Below, piece by piece: positions 1-7,346 of a stretch of DNA of 64,000 nucleotides (position 1 is its first letter; every line of letters starts with the position of its first letter). The DNA comes from Hyphomonas sp. (lineage in GTDB: Bacteria > Pseudomonadota > Alphaproteobacteria > Caulobacterales > Hyphomonadaceae). The stretch spans positions 1 through 64,000 of the forward strand of contig NZ_PNMA01000019.1 of the NCBI RefSeq assembly GCF_013823385.1, written 5' to 3'. The position numbers and the translations under genes were made by a program. Under the pieces are notes generated by a model. The model saw only the letters and a program-made list of their open reading frames with translations. It searched no databases and was not told where the DNA came from.

Positions 1-158
1 AATCTGCGTGTCGCGCGGTGGGTTACGCCTCCGGCTAACCCACCCTACGGGGTTCTGTTCATTGAGGGTGTGCCTTGCCGCGCCCCCCTCCGTCCGCTTC
101 GCGTCCACCTCCCCCGCAGGCGGGGGAGGAGAAGGGTGGCGGGCTGCCTTTACCTTGA

Positions 159-280
159 ACCCCTCTCCCCTGGGAGAGGGGCAGGGGTGAGGGGGTGCTG
201 GGTTATCCGTCTGGCGACGCGTTTTGGGAGGTATGTTGCGCTCCCTCACCCCCAACCCCCTCTCCCCTGGGAGAGGGGGC
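159..280. repeat. Head-to-head pair of stem-loop repeats, type A
   Basis: A palindrome of the form CCCTCTCCC-CTGG-GAGAGGG occurs at about 161-180 and again at about 258-278. The first is followed by GCAGGGGTGAGGG, and the second is preceded by the near reverse complement of that tail. The two copies are therefore inverted relative to each other and about 60 bases apart. A related single copy, with a GTTGGGGATGAGG tail, lies at 63348-63384. This looks like a dispersed intergenic repeat; the function is unknown. Confidence 0.7.
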
Positions 281-335
281 TTTTTGGCAAGCGGGGGGTG
301 CGCTTCTTTGGAAGGGTGTGCCCGGCGGAGATGGG

Positions 336-455
336 CCCCACCCCAACCCTCCCCATAGCCATGGGGAGGGGGCAGGTTGTGCAGGTGGAGAGCGAACCTA
401 TCCCCACAGAGCAACAGACCCCCTCCCCATGGCTATGGGGAGGGATGGGGTGGGG
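336..455. repeat. Head-to-head pair of stem-loop repeats, type B
   Basis: Two copies of a palindrome built on CCCTCCCCAT...ATGGGGAGGG lie at about 348-371 and 419-445. They are flanked on the outside by CCCCACCCCA on the left and TGGGGTGGGG on the right, so the whole 120-base unit is a large inverted repeat with an unrelated core. The same composite arrangement, with nearly identical arms but a different core, occurs 62 kb away at 62157-62279. This conservation of arms rather than core suggests a mobile or structurally selected intergenic element. Confidence 0.75.
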
Positions 456-598
456 TTCGGTGCGAATGTACGCTCCGTTGAACCCACCTTGCGGGGCTCG
501 TGTTTTTGCGGAGGGGGTGTGCCGTGGGGCTCCCCCCTCCGCCCTGCGGGCACCTCCCCCGTGAACGGGGGAGGAGAGGGGTGCGGCCGAGAGGTTGC

Positions 599-1558
599 CT
601 AAACCCTCTGTGCACGGCCCATTCGCCGCACTTCCCAGCGGAGGTCGACGCCAGAGGTTTCCAGCACCCTTGCTCGAACCAGTTCGCCGAGGGCTTCAAG
701 GTCGGCGGCGGTGGCGGTGCCGGTGTTGATCAGGAAGTTGCAGTGGAGGGGGGAGACCTGGGCCCCGCCGACCTTGAGCCCGCGGCAGCCGGCCGCGTCG
801 ATCAGTTTCCAGGCGGAGCGCTGATCGGGCGTGCCGGGCGGATCGGGGTTCGCAAAGGTGGAGCCGGAGGTTTTCTCTTTAATGGGCTGGGTTTCGGCGC
901 GGCGGGCCTGAAGGGCGGTGATGGCGGCGCTGATGGTGGCCGGATCATCCGTGCCCGTGCCTTCCAGGATGAGGCGGGTGACGATGAGGTCCTCCGGCAG
1001 GTCTGTGTGGCGGTAGGAAAAATGGGCTTCGGGCAGGGCGCCGGGCTTGCCGGGGCCGCGATAGGCGGCGCGGCTGCCATCGCGGCGGAAGCCATGCAGG
1101 GCGACGAGCCGGTCGCGCAGCTCGGCCCCATAGCAGCCGGCATTGGTGCGCGTCGCCCCGCCGAGGGAGCCGGGGATGCCGGAGAGGAATTCGAGGCCGG
1201 TGATGCCGTTTTCGGCGGCGGCTTTGGCGACGGCAAGGTCCAGCGCGCCGGCGCGGGCGCTGAGCGTGATGCCGTCGAGGGCTTCGATCTCTCCCCAATA
1301 TTTGCCCATCAGGCGGATGACGATGCCGGGAATGCCGCCATCGCGCACGATCAGGTTTGAGCCGACGCCGAGGACGGTGACCGGGATGGCGGGATCGAGC
1401 GCCTTGAGGAAGGCGGCGAGGTCTTCCTCATCGGCGGGCAGGAAGAGGGCGTCTGCCGGGCCGCCGACGCGGAACCAGGTATAGGGGGCCAGCTCTGCGC
1501 CGGGGATCAGCTTGCCGCGCACTTCAGGTAAATCGGGTGGGAGGGGAGGCAGGGTCAT
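599..1558 (-). CDS. murB: UDP-N-acetylenolpyruvoylglucosamine reductase MurB
   Basis: MurB is the cytoplasmic FAD enzyme that reduces UDP-GlcNAc-enolpyruvate to UDP-MurNAc with NADPH, the second committed step of peptidoglycan precursor synthesis. The 319-residue protein shows the FAD-binding segment [12 protein letters not shown] at 64-75, the phosphate-binding glycine-rich stretch [15 protein letters not shown] at 127-141, and SGSTFANP at 231-238 carrying the proton-donor serine (Ser233). The form with SGSTF and a compact C-terminal domain fits type II MurB. In many relatives murB sits inside the division/cell-wall cluster next to murC and ddlB. Here its upstream neighbour is an EF-hand gene and downstream is repeat-filled DNA, so the cluster is apparently split. 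Confidence 0.96.
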   Translation of the reverse strand: MTLPPLPPDLPEVRGKLIPGAELAPYTWFRVGGPADALFLPADEEDLAAFLKALDPAIPVTVLGVGSNLIVRDGGIPGIVIRLMGKYWGEIEALDGITLSARAGALDLAVAKAAAENGITGLEFLSGIPGSLGGATRTNAGCYGAELRDRLVALHGFRRDGSRAAYRGPGKPGALPEAHFSYRHTDLPEDLIVTRLILEGTGTDDPATISAAITALQARRAETQPIKEKTSGSTFANPDPPGTPDQRSAWKLIDAAGCRGLKVGGAQVSPLHCNFLINTGTATAADLEALGELVRARVLETSGVDLRWEVRRMGRAQRV

Positions 1559-1609
1559 GGCGGAAACGGGTTTCCTGAACCGCGCGCGGAGTCAAGGTGG
1601 GGCGGGGCC

Positions 1610-2191
1610 CTAGCGCTGGGGGCCGCCGGGCGGGCCTTCGCCGCGCGGGCTGCCGCCTTGCGCAAAGCGGCGGTCTTCCTTCTCCGGCTTGTCGGGCGCG
1701 GTGAGGCCGGCCACGGCGATGTTGCCGGCGCCGTCCTGATAGGTGGCGGCGAGCTGCAGGATCACCGTGTAGAATTCTTCATAGGTGACGATCCGGTCGA
1801 GATTGGGATCGAAACGGACCGGATTGGCGAGGGTATCGTCGCGCACCGGCAGGCTGGCGGCCCAGGCCTGCTGTTCCAGCGCGGAGATCTGGCCATCGCC
1901 ATTGGCATCGGCCTGGGTAAAGGCGGCGGAGATGCCCTCGCGCAGCTCTTCCTGGGTGATCACGCCGTCGCCATTGGCGTCGAAGCTGACGATCAGCACG
2001 CCGCCGGGCACGAGGCGCTTGGGCTTGTCGGAATCGGTGCCGGGCAGGGCCATCTTTTCGGGCCGGGCGGCGGCCTGCTGGCCGGGCAGGCGCACGATGT
2101 CGTCTATCTCGGCCAGATCGCCATCGCCGGAGGCCATCGCGGTCATCGGCAGGGCAAGGGACAGGGCAAGGCTGGCAAGGAGGACGCGCAT
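1610..2191 (-). CDS. Secreted EF-hand calcium-binding protein
   Basis: This is a 193-residue protein with a signal peptide (about residues 1-20, ending in AMA). Two canonical EF-hand loops are clear, DANGDGVITQEE at 71-82 and DANGDGQISALE at 95-106. A third, degenerate loop starts DPNLDRIVTYEEF at about 128. The C-terminus is rich in Gly, Pro and charged residues. The ATG at 2191 is chosen over an upstream in-frame start because it begins the signal peptide and is preceded by CAGGAG nine bases away. It probably binds calcium in the periplasm; no partner is evident. It precedes murB by about 50 bases on the same strand. Confidence 0.85.
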   Translation of the reverse strand: MRVLLASLALSLALPMTAMASGDGDLAEIDDIVRLPGQQAAARPEKMALPGTDSDKPKRLVPGGVLIVSFDANGDGVITQEELREGISAAFTQADANGDGQISALEQQAWAASLPVRDDTLANPVRFDPNLDRIVTYEEFYTVILQLAATYQDGAGNIAVAGLTAPDKPEKEDRRFAQGGSPRGEGPPGGPQR

Positions 2192-2313
2192 ACGGGATAG
2201 CTCCTGAAAGGCCGATCGGACTAACCTAGGTGGGTGTGGCCGTTTTGCAACACCTAACTTGCAGGCTGGCCCGATCGCCGGACTGTTCTGAAGCCAGCGT
2301 GCTGAACTCAGTA

Positions 2314-2352
2314 TTAACCCCGCCTTAACGCTCGCGGCACCATTCATTAACC
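2314..2352. promoter_or_regulatory. CtrA box (full site plus half site) upstream of divL
   Basis: TTAA at 2314-2317, seven bases, then TTAA at 2325-2328 gives a perfect TTAA-N7-TTAA, the consensus bound by the cell-cycle regulator CtrA. A further half site TTAACC begins at 2347. The box lies in the divergent gap between the EF-hand gene (start 2191) and divL (start 2445), about 116 bases before the divL start codon. Because DivL acts upstream of CckA and CtrA, a CtrA site here would close a feedback loop (inference). Confidence 0.7.
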
Positions 2353-2444
2353 AGTATAAACCCTCGCGAGTCGCGGCGCCTGTTTCTGCGCGCGGCCGGC
2401 AATGGTCGGCAGGATTTGCCAATATATAGAGGCCCGGTAGCTCG

Positions 2445-4892
2445 ATGACCGCTGAACAGATGCCCATCCTGATGGCTATAGGCACCGCGCTGCTGGCGCT
2501 GGGGGCGCTGCTCTGGGCGCTCAGGGTGTCAGATGGCGCGCGCGGGGCGGCCAAACGCTACCGCGAAGTGGCAGGTGACCGCGAAACGGAAAATGCCGGC
2601 CTTAAATCTGTGTTAGGTGCCCATCCGGGGGTCATCCTGGTCTGGCAGGGCGACGCGCTGGAGCTGGACGGGGACGAAATCACCCCGCCCGAGCTTTACG
2701 GCTCGCCGGTGGCGCTGGCGGGCCTCCTGAGTTTTACCGATGACGCGATCTCGCCGGACCCGGCGGTGCGTATTGTTGAGGGGCTCGCAGACCTCGAGGC
2801 GCGCGATTCGGCCGGCCAGGACACGACGCTGCGCATCCGCCTGCGGGAGCTGCGCGAGAGCGGGCAGCCTTTCTCGCTGACGATCATCGGGCCGTCGGGC
2901 CGCTTCCTGGAGGCGGACGGGCGCACGGCGGGCGTGCGCGCGGTGGTGTGGATCAACGACACGACGATCAAGGGGCTGGAGGAAAGCTCGGCCCGCGGCA
3001 AGCTGGAAGAGGCGCGGCAGGTGATTGCGCGCGACCCGACCGCCTTCCTCGACATGCTGGGCAAGGCGCCGTTCCCGGCCTGGCGGGTTTCGGGAATGGG
3101 CCGCCTGCAATGGGCCAACCCCGCCTATATCGAAGCGGTGGATGGCGGAAATCTCGACCGTGTGCTGGAGCGCCAGCTGATGCTGGACCAGGCGGTGAAC
3201 GAGCAGGCGCGCAAGACGATCACCGACGGGGCCGAGCATGACGAGACCCGGCATATCGCGATCAACAATCAGCGCCGGGCGATGCGCGTGCTGACCTTCC
3301 CGCTGTCGGGCGGCGCAGGGTGTATGGCGTTTGACGTGACTGAGCAGGAAAACTCCCGCGAGGAGCTTAACCGCCATGTGCGCGCCCATGACGAGACGCT
3401 GAACCATGTGGCAGATGCCGTTGCGATTTTCGGCCCGGACCGGAAGCTCAATTTCTACAACAAGGCCTTCCGCGACATGTGGGACCTGGAGGAGACGTTC
3501 CTGCTGGACCGCCCCAGCCATGGCCAGCTGCTGGACCGGCTGCGCGAGAAGAAGAAGCTCCCGGCGCGGATGAACTATGCCGAATGGCGCGCCGAGGAGA
3601 TCTCCTACTATCTCGACATTGACGGGGTGAAGGAAGACAAGTGGTCGCTGCCCGACAACCGCACGCTGTCTGTGACGCGCCAGCGCCATCCGATGGGCGG
3701 GCTGCTGGTGCTGTTCAAGGACATCACCGACCATCTCTCGCTGCAGACGCGCTTCAACGCGCTGATCAAGACCCAGTCCTCGACGCTCGACAATCTGCAC
3801 GAGGCGGTTGCCGTGTTCGGATCAGACGGGCGGCTGAAGCTGCACAACCGCGCTTTCGAGCGGGTGTGGGACATTCCGTCCGACCGCCTCAAGGACAAGC
3901 CTGACTATGATGATGTGATCCGGGGCTGTGTGCCGCTGTTCCATGACATGGATATCTGGGAAGGCATCAAGGTTCACATCACCGACCCCTCGGCCCGCCA
4001 GTCCACCACCGGCGAGATGCGCCGCTCGGATGGCTCGTTGCTGACTTACCTGACCCATCCGCTGCCGGATGGAAACACGATGATCGCCTTTGCCGATGTG
4101 ACCGCCACGCGGCGGGTGGAATCGGCGCTGCGCGACCGGGCCGAAGCGTTCGAGGCGGCAGATCGCCTCAAGACCGAGTTCGTGCGCAATGTGAGCTATC
4201 AGCTGCGCTCGCCGCTGACGACGATCTTCGGCTATGCCGAGCTTCTGGAGACCCAGCGCAATGGTCCGCTGACGGAGCGCCAGACCGACCATGTGCGCGC
4301 GATCCTCTCGGCGTCCGATCATCTCAACAAGCTGATCGAGAACATTCTCGACCTCGCGCTGATCGAGGCCGGGCGGCTGGATCTGGAACTCAGCGAGATG
4401 GATCTGGAAGAGGTGATCCATCAGAGCGTGGAACTGGTTGTGTCGAAGGCGGAGGATACCGAAGTTTCGGTGCGCGCCGAGATTACCGGGCGCCTCGGCC
4501 AGATGCGGGGCGACGAGCGCCGGATCAAGCAGGTATTGTTCAACCTCATCTCCAACTCGCTGCGCTTTACCGAGCCGGGCGGAGAGATCGTGGTGGCAGC
4601 CCAGCGCATGGGCGAGATGATTACGCTCAGCGTGCGGGACAATGGCTCCGGCCTTGAGGCCGACAAGCGCGCGACGAGCTTTGACAGCTTCGTCTCCGGC
4701 GACCAGCGCGGCGCGGGTCTCGGCCTCGCCCTGGTGAAGCATTTCATCCACCTGCATGGCGGCACGGTCGGCATGAAATCGGTGGAGGGCGGCGGGCTTG
4801 AAGTGACCTGCTGGCTGCCCTCGCAGGCGCCGGTAACGGCGTCGCTGCCGCCGAGCCAGACGAGCTTCGAGCCGCAACCGACCGCGCACTGA
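2445..4892 (+). CDS. divL: DivL-type PAS sensor kinase with tyrosine in the H-box
   Basis: This 815-residue protein has one N-terminal membrane helix (about 5-27), a long PAS-containing sensory region (about 195-550), and a C-terminal DHp/ATPase module. The H-box reads VRNVSYQLRSPLTT, with Tyr585 where histidine kinases carry the phosphorylated His. This is the signature of DivL, the noncanonical kinase that relays DivK status to CckA and thus controls CtrA in Caulobacter-type bacteria. The ATPase part keeps the N-box NLISNSLRF, a DNGSG G1 box and GAGLGLALVKHF, so nucleotide binding may persist. The gene is monocistronic, follows a CtrA box, and is closed by a terminator at 4917-4948. Confidence 0.93.
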   Translation: MTAEQMPILMAIGTALLALGALLWALRVSDGARGAAKRYREVAGDRETENAGLKSVLGAHPGVILVWQGDALELDGDEITPPELYGSPVALAGLLSFTDDAISPDPAVRIVEGLADLEARDSAGQDTTLRIRLRELRESGQPFSLTIIGPSGRFLEADGRTAGVRAVVWINDTTIKGLEESSARGKLEEARQVIARDPTAFLDMLGKAPFPAWRVSGMGRLQWANPAYIEAVDGGNLDRVLERQLMLDQAVNEQARKTITDGAEHDETRHIAINNQRRAMRVLTFPLSGGAGCMAFDVTEQENSREELNRHVRAHDETLNHVADAVAIFGPDRKLNFYNKAFRDMWDLEETFLLDRPSHGQLLDRLREKKKLPARMNYAEWRAEEISYYLDIDGVKEDKWSLPDNRTLSVTRQRHPMGGLLVLFKDITDHLSLQTRFNALIKTQSSTLDNLHEAVAVFGSDGRLKLHNRAFERVWDIPSDRLKDKPDYDDVIRGCVPLFHDMDIWEGIKVHITDPSARQSTTGEMRRSDGSLLTYLTHPLPDGNTMIAFADVTATRRVESALRDRAEAFEAADRLKTEFVRNVSYQLRSPLTTIFGYAELLETQRNGPLTERQTDHVRAILSASDHLNKLIENILDLALIEAGRLDLELSEMDLEEVIHQSVELVVSKAEDTEVSVRAEITGRLGQMRGDERRIKQVLFNLISNSLRFTEPGGEIVVAAQRMGEMITLSVRDNGSGLEADKRATSFDSFVSGDQRGAGLGLALVKHFIHLHGGTVGMKSVEGGGLEVTCWLPSQAPVTASLPPSQTSFEPQPTAH

Positions 4893-4916
4893 GTTAGGTC
4901 ACCCGGTTCAAATAGA

Positions 4917-4948
4917 AAGCCCGGCCCTCGAAAGACGGCCGGACTTTT
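4917..4948. terminator. Bidirectional terminator between divL and the next gene
   Basis: The arms AAGCCCGGCC and GGCCGGACTT pair with one mismatch around a 10-base loop, followed by a short T run and preceded by A residues. The hairpin sits 25 bases after the divL stop and 15 bases after the end of the converging gene at 4963-5790, so it can serve both. Confidence 0.75.
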
Positions 4949-4962
4949 CATGGGTGTAGGGA

Positions 4963-5790
4963 TCATTTGGAACAGGAAGCGTTCTCGCCTCGGATATCCG
5001 CGATGGATCCCATATTGTAGCCAGGCAGCAGGGTGCCTAGCGCCTCGACATCTGCCTCTTCAACGACCGCATCGAGACCGGGCATGCAGGCCTTCAGGGT
5101 GGCCGGGTCAACGCGGATCATACCGCTCGGATTTTCCTGTCCCAGTGCGCGGCGCCCTGCAGCGACATCTTCCAGAAGATAGTAGCCACTCCCCACATTG
5201 AATTCGCGCACGAAGTTATTGTGGAGCATGTATGTCTGCTCATCGCTCTTCATATTGTTCTGTAATGAGCTTTCGAAGTTCGGCGAGTCTTCAGAATAAC
5301 CCGAGCGTTTGAAGGCTTCCACGAGACGCTCACGATCTGGGGGCATCGGCGCGCCATGCACGAGAATGGCGGCATACCGGTCGGCCACAAAACGGCGCGC
5401 GACGGGCACCAGATAGTTGGCACAGGAGGAGGCGCACAAGCCGACCACTTCGACTTCTAGATTTCGCCGCTTGACTACATTCGCCGCAAAAATCGCCCAG
5501 TCCACATTTCCGCCGGCGGATGTGATGACCAGCCTGGCTGCGCTTTCCGGCGCCGCGATCAGGCAGTTTACAAGCTGAAGCGTTGTGCCGCCGTTATAGT
5601 GGATGAGCGGGCCGTCATAAGAGCAGGTATAAGCTCCGACATCGGAATAGCCGGAATAAATGGCGGCGATGGGCATTTCCACTGCTTTTCGGGCGCGTTC
5701 CAGTGCCTCGGTCTCAGGCGCCGCGTACGCTGGCGATGTGAGTGCGGCCAATCCAAGGATGGCAATGAAGTGCGTTGTCCGGCGCTGCAT
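4963..5790 (-). CDS. Secreted ClpP-fold (COG3904-like) protein
   Basis: This is a 275-residue exported protein with a signal peptide ending SPAYA at residue 23. It has the layout of the ClpP/crotonase-fold periplasmic family often called COG3904. SAGGNV at 91-96 matches the oxyanion-loop glycines. CASSCANY at 119-126 places the putative nucleophile Ser in a Cys-flanked turn, and His145 in LVHGAP is a candidate base. Several cysteines suggest disulfides in the periplasm. The family is not well characterised, and proteolytic activity is inferred from the fold only. A good GGGGAG ribosome binding site precedes the ATG, and a 7-base inverted repeat lies just upstream. Confidence 0.72.
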   Translation of the reverse strand: MQRRTTHFIAILGLAALTSPAYAAPETEALERARKAVEMPIAAIYSGYSDVGAYTCSYDGPLIHYNGGTTLQLVNCLIAAPESAARLVITSAGGNVDWAIFAANVVKRRNLEVEVVGLCASSCANYLVPVARRFVADRYAAILVHGAPMPPDRERLVEAFKRSGYSEDSPNFESSLQNNMKSDEQTYMLHNNFVREFNVGSGYYLLEDVAAGRRALGQENPSGMIRVDPATLKACMPGLDAVVEEADVEALGTLLPGYNMGSIADIRGENASCSK

Positions 5791-5805
5791 TTGGATCTCC
5801 CCAAA

Positions 5806-5830
5806 GGTTTAAAAATTTTCTCCTTAAACC
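5806..5830. promoter_or_regulatory. Inverted repeat, possible operator
   Basis: GGTTTAA at 5806-5812 and TTAAACC at 5824-5830 form a perfect 7-base inverted repeat with an 11-base AT-rich centre. It lies 16-40 bases upstream of the secreted ClpP-fold gene start. This is an unusually AT-rich spot for this genome and could be an operator or the core promoter; no known regulator is recognised. Confidence 0.35.
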
Positions 5831-5845
5831 TCCAGATTGCGCTTG

Positions 5846-5884
5846 GCGCAATAAAAAACCCGGCCCGCATCAGGGGCCGGGTTT
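5846..5884 (-). terminator. Terminator of the symporter gene
   Basis: The 11-base arms AAACCCGGCCC (5856-5866) and GGGCCGGGTTT (5874-5884) pair perfectly. On the minus strand the stem is followed by a T-rich run, which is the right polarity for ending the transporter transcript that stops at 5909. Confidence 0.85.
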
Positions 5885-5908
5885 CTTGTGAAACGGAGGC
5901 GGCTGGCG

Positions 5909-7222
5909 TCAGACTGGATCTCTCGCGCGGAACACTTCCTCGTCGAGGTCGCCTTCCCATTTGGCGACGGCGGTGGAGACGGCGAGGTCGCCGGTGATGT
6001 TGGTGACGGTGCGCATCATGTCGAGGATACGGTCGAACGGGAACAATACGGCGATGATAAGGACGATCTGATCGGGGCTGGCGCCGACGATGCTGAGCGT
6101 GGTGGTGGCCAGCAGCAGGCTGACCGAGGGCACGCCGGCCGTGCCGATCGATACCAGCGTCGACATGATGATGATGGTCACATACATGCCCGGATCAATC
6201 GGGATGCCGAGCGCCTGCACGGCAAAGAGGGCGATGAGGCCCTGATAGAGCGCGGTGCCGTCCATGTTGATCGTGGCGCCGAGCGGCAGGACCGAGGAGG
6301 CCACCGGCTTGCCGATGCCGAGATTCTTGGTGGCGCAGGAAATGCTCATCGGCAGGGTGGCGTTGGAAGACGAGGTGGAGAAGGCCACCATCTGCGCGTC
6401 AAACACGCCGCGGAAGAAGGGGATCAGCGGCAGGCGCAGAACGCCCTTCACGATGAAGCCGTAGGTGAAGACCATGTGCAGGATACAGGCGGTATAGTGG
6501 GCCAGTGTCATCTTGCCGAGCACGGTGAGCACGCTGAGGCCCCGGTCGCCCATCACCCAGGCCATCAGGGCGAGCACGCCGAAGGGGGCCGTTTCCATCA
6601 CGATCAGCGTCAGCTTCATCATCGCTTCGGCGCCGGAGTTGAACAGCTTCTCCAGCGGCTTGCCCATTTCGCCGGTCATCATGATGCCGACGCCGAGCAG
6701 GATGGCGAAGAAGATGATCTGCAGCACGTCGCCGCGCGCGAAGGCGTCCACCGGGTTTGACGGAATGATGGAGAGCAGGGTCCGCACGAGTTGTTCGCCG
6801 ACACTGCCGGCGGGCGCGTTGACCGCAAGGCGCGAGCGGGTTTCCTCGATGTCTGCGGCCGAGGCGATGGAGGTGTCAAAGCCCGCGCCCGGCTGGACCA
6901 GCGTGCCCATCAGCAGGCCAAAGCAGATGGCGACCATGGTGGTGCCCATATAAAGGGCCAGGGCGCGGCCGCCGAGACTGCCGAGGCGTTTGGGGTCGCC
7001 CATCGCCAGGACGCCGGAGACCAGCGTGACGAAGATCAGCGGCACGACCAGCATGCGGATGAGGTTGATGAAGGCGTCACCCACAGGTTTGAACCAGGTG
7101 GTGACGAACTCTCCGGCGCGCTCTGGCCCGAGGCCGTAGCGCAGGGCAAGGCCGATCAGCGTGCCCAAAACGAGGCCGACCAGCACCCGCTTCCAGAGAT
7201 CAATGGCGAACCAGCCCTTCAT
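5909..7222 (-). CDS. Sodium/proton:glutamate-aspartate (DAACS) symporter
   Basis: This is a 437-residue inner-membrane carrier of the dicarboxylate/amino acid:cation symporter family, with eight predicted membrane helices and two hairpin loops. The signature loop SSSNATLP (HP1), the unwound helix motif NMDGTALYQ (TM7), TAGVPS (HP2) and the TM8 segment LDMMRTVTNITGD are all present. The Asp, Arg, Asn and Asp of the TM8 segment match the residues that bind amino group, side-chain carboxylate and sodium in the archaeal homologue GltPh. Glutamate/aspartate is therefore more likely than C4-dicarboxylate, where DctA lacks this pattern. The start at 7222 follows GGGAG and begins the first helix. It is divergent from hrpB. 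Confidence 0.88.
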   Translation of the reverse strand: MKGWFAIDLWKRVLVGLVLGTLIGLALRYGLGPERAGEFVTTWFKPVGDAFINLIRMLVVPLIFVTLVSGVLAMGDPKRLGSLGGRALALYMGTTMVAICFGLLMGTLVQPGAGFDTSIASAADIEETRSRLAVNAPAGSVGEQLVRTLLSIIPSNPVDAFARGDVLQIIFFAILLGVGIMMTGEMGKPLEKLFNSGAEAMMKLTLIVMETAPFGVLALMAWVMGDRGLSVLTVLGKMTLAHYTACILHMVFTYGFIVKGVLRLPLIPFFRGVFDAQMVAFSTSSSNATLPMSISCATKNLGIGKPVASSVLPLGATINMDGTALYQGLIALFAVQALGIPIDPGMYVTIIIMSTLVSIGTAGVPSVSLLLATTTLSIVGASPDQIVLIIAVLFPFDRILDMMRTVTNITGDLAVSTAVAKWEGDLDEEVFRARDPV

Positions 7223-7346
7223 ACGCAACTCCCAGTTAGAACCCGCCGCGACGGTAGGGGGCGGTGGCGGCGATGGCAACTGCCGGAACTGCAGCAGGGA
7301 CGCGGGCGCTTGCCATCAGGGCAGGGGGCGCCCTATCAGCGGGCAG

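Larger units (their letters stand above)
1..598. other. Non-coding region filled with stem-loop repeats
   Basis: No convincing gene lies in this stretch. Short open frames exist, but they run through simple inverted repeats and have no domain, ribosome binding site or sensible composition. At least six GC-rich palindromes are visible. A CCTCCCCCG/CGGGGGAGG stem occurs at 108-129 and again at 553-574 with different 4-base loops. Two larger paired elements sit at 159-280 and 336-455. The region lies downstream of murB, so one or more of these stems may also end its transcript. Confidence 0.75.

Noticed and set aside
70-602. Open frames of 88-164 codons in the first 600 bases
   Set aside because: They run through stem-loop repeats, have no ribosome binding site, no domain and repetitive composition.
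2613-3800. A 395-codon frame antisense to divL
   Set aside because: Shadow of divL; no start signal and no recognisable domain.
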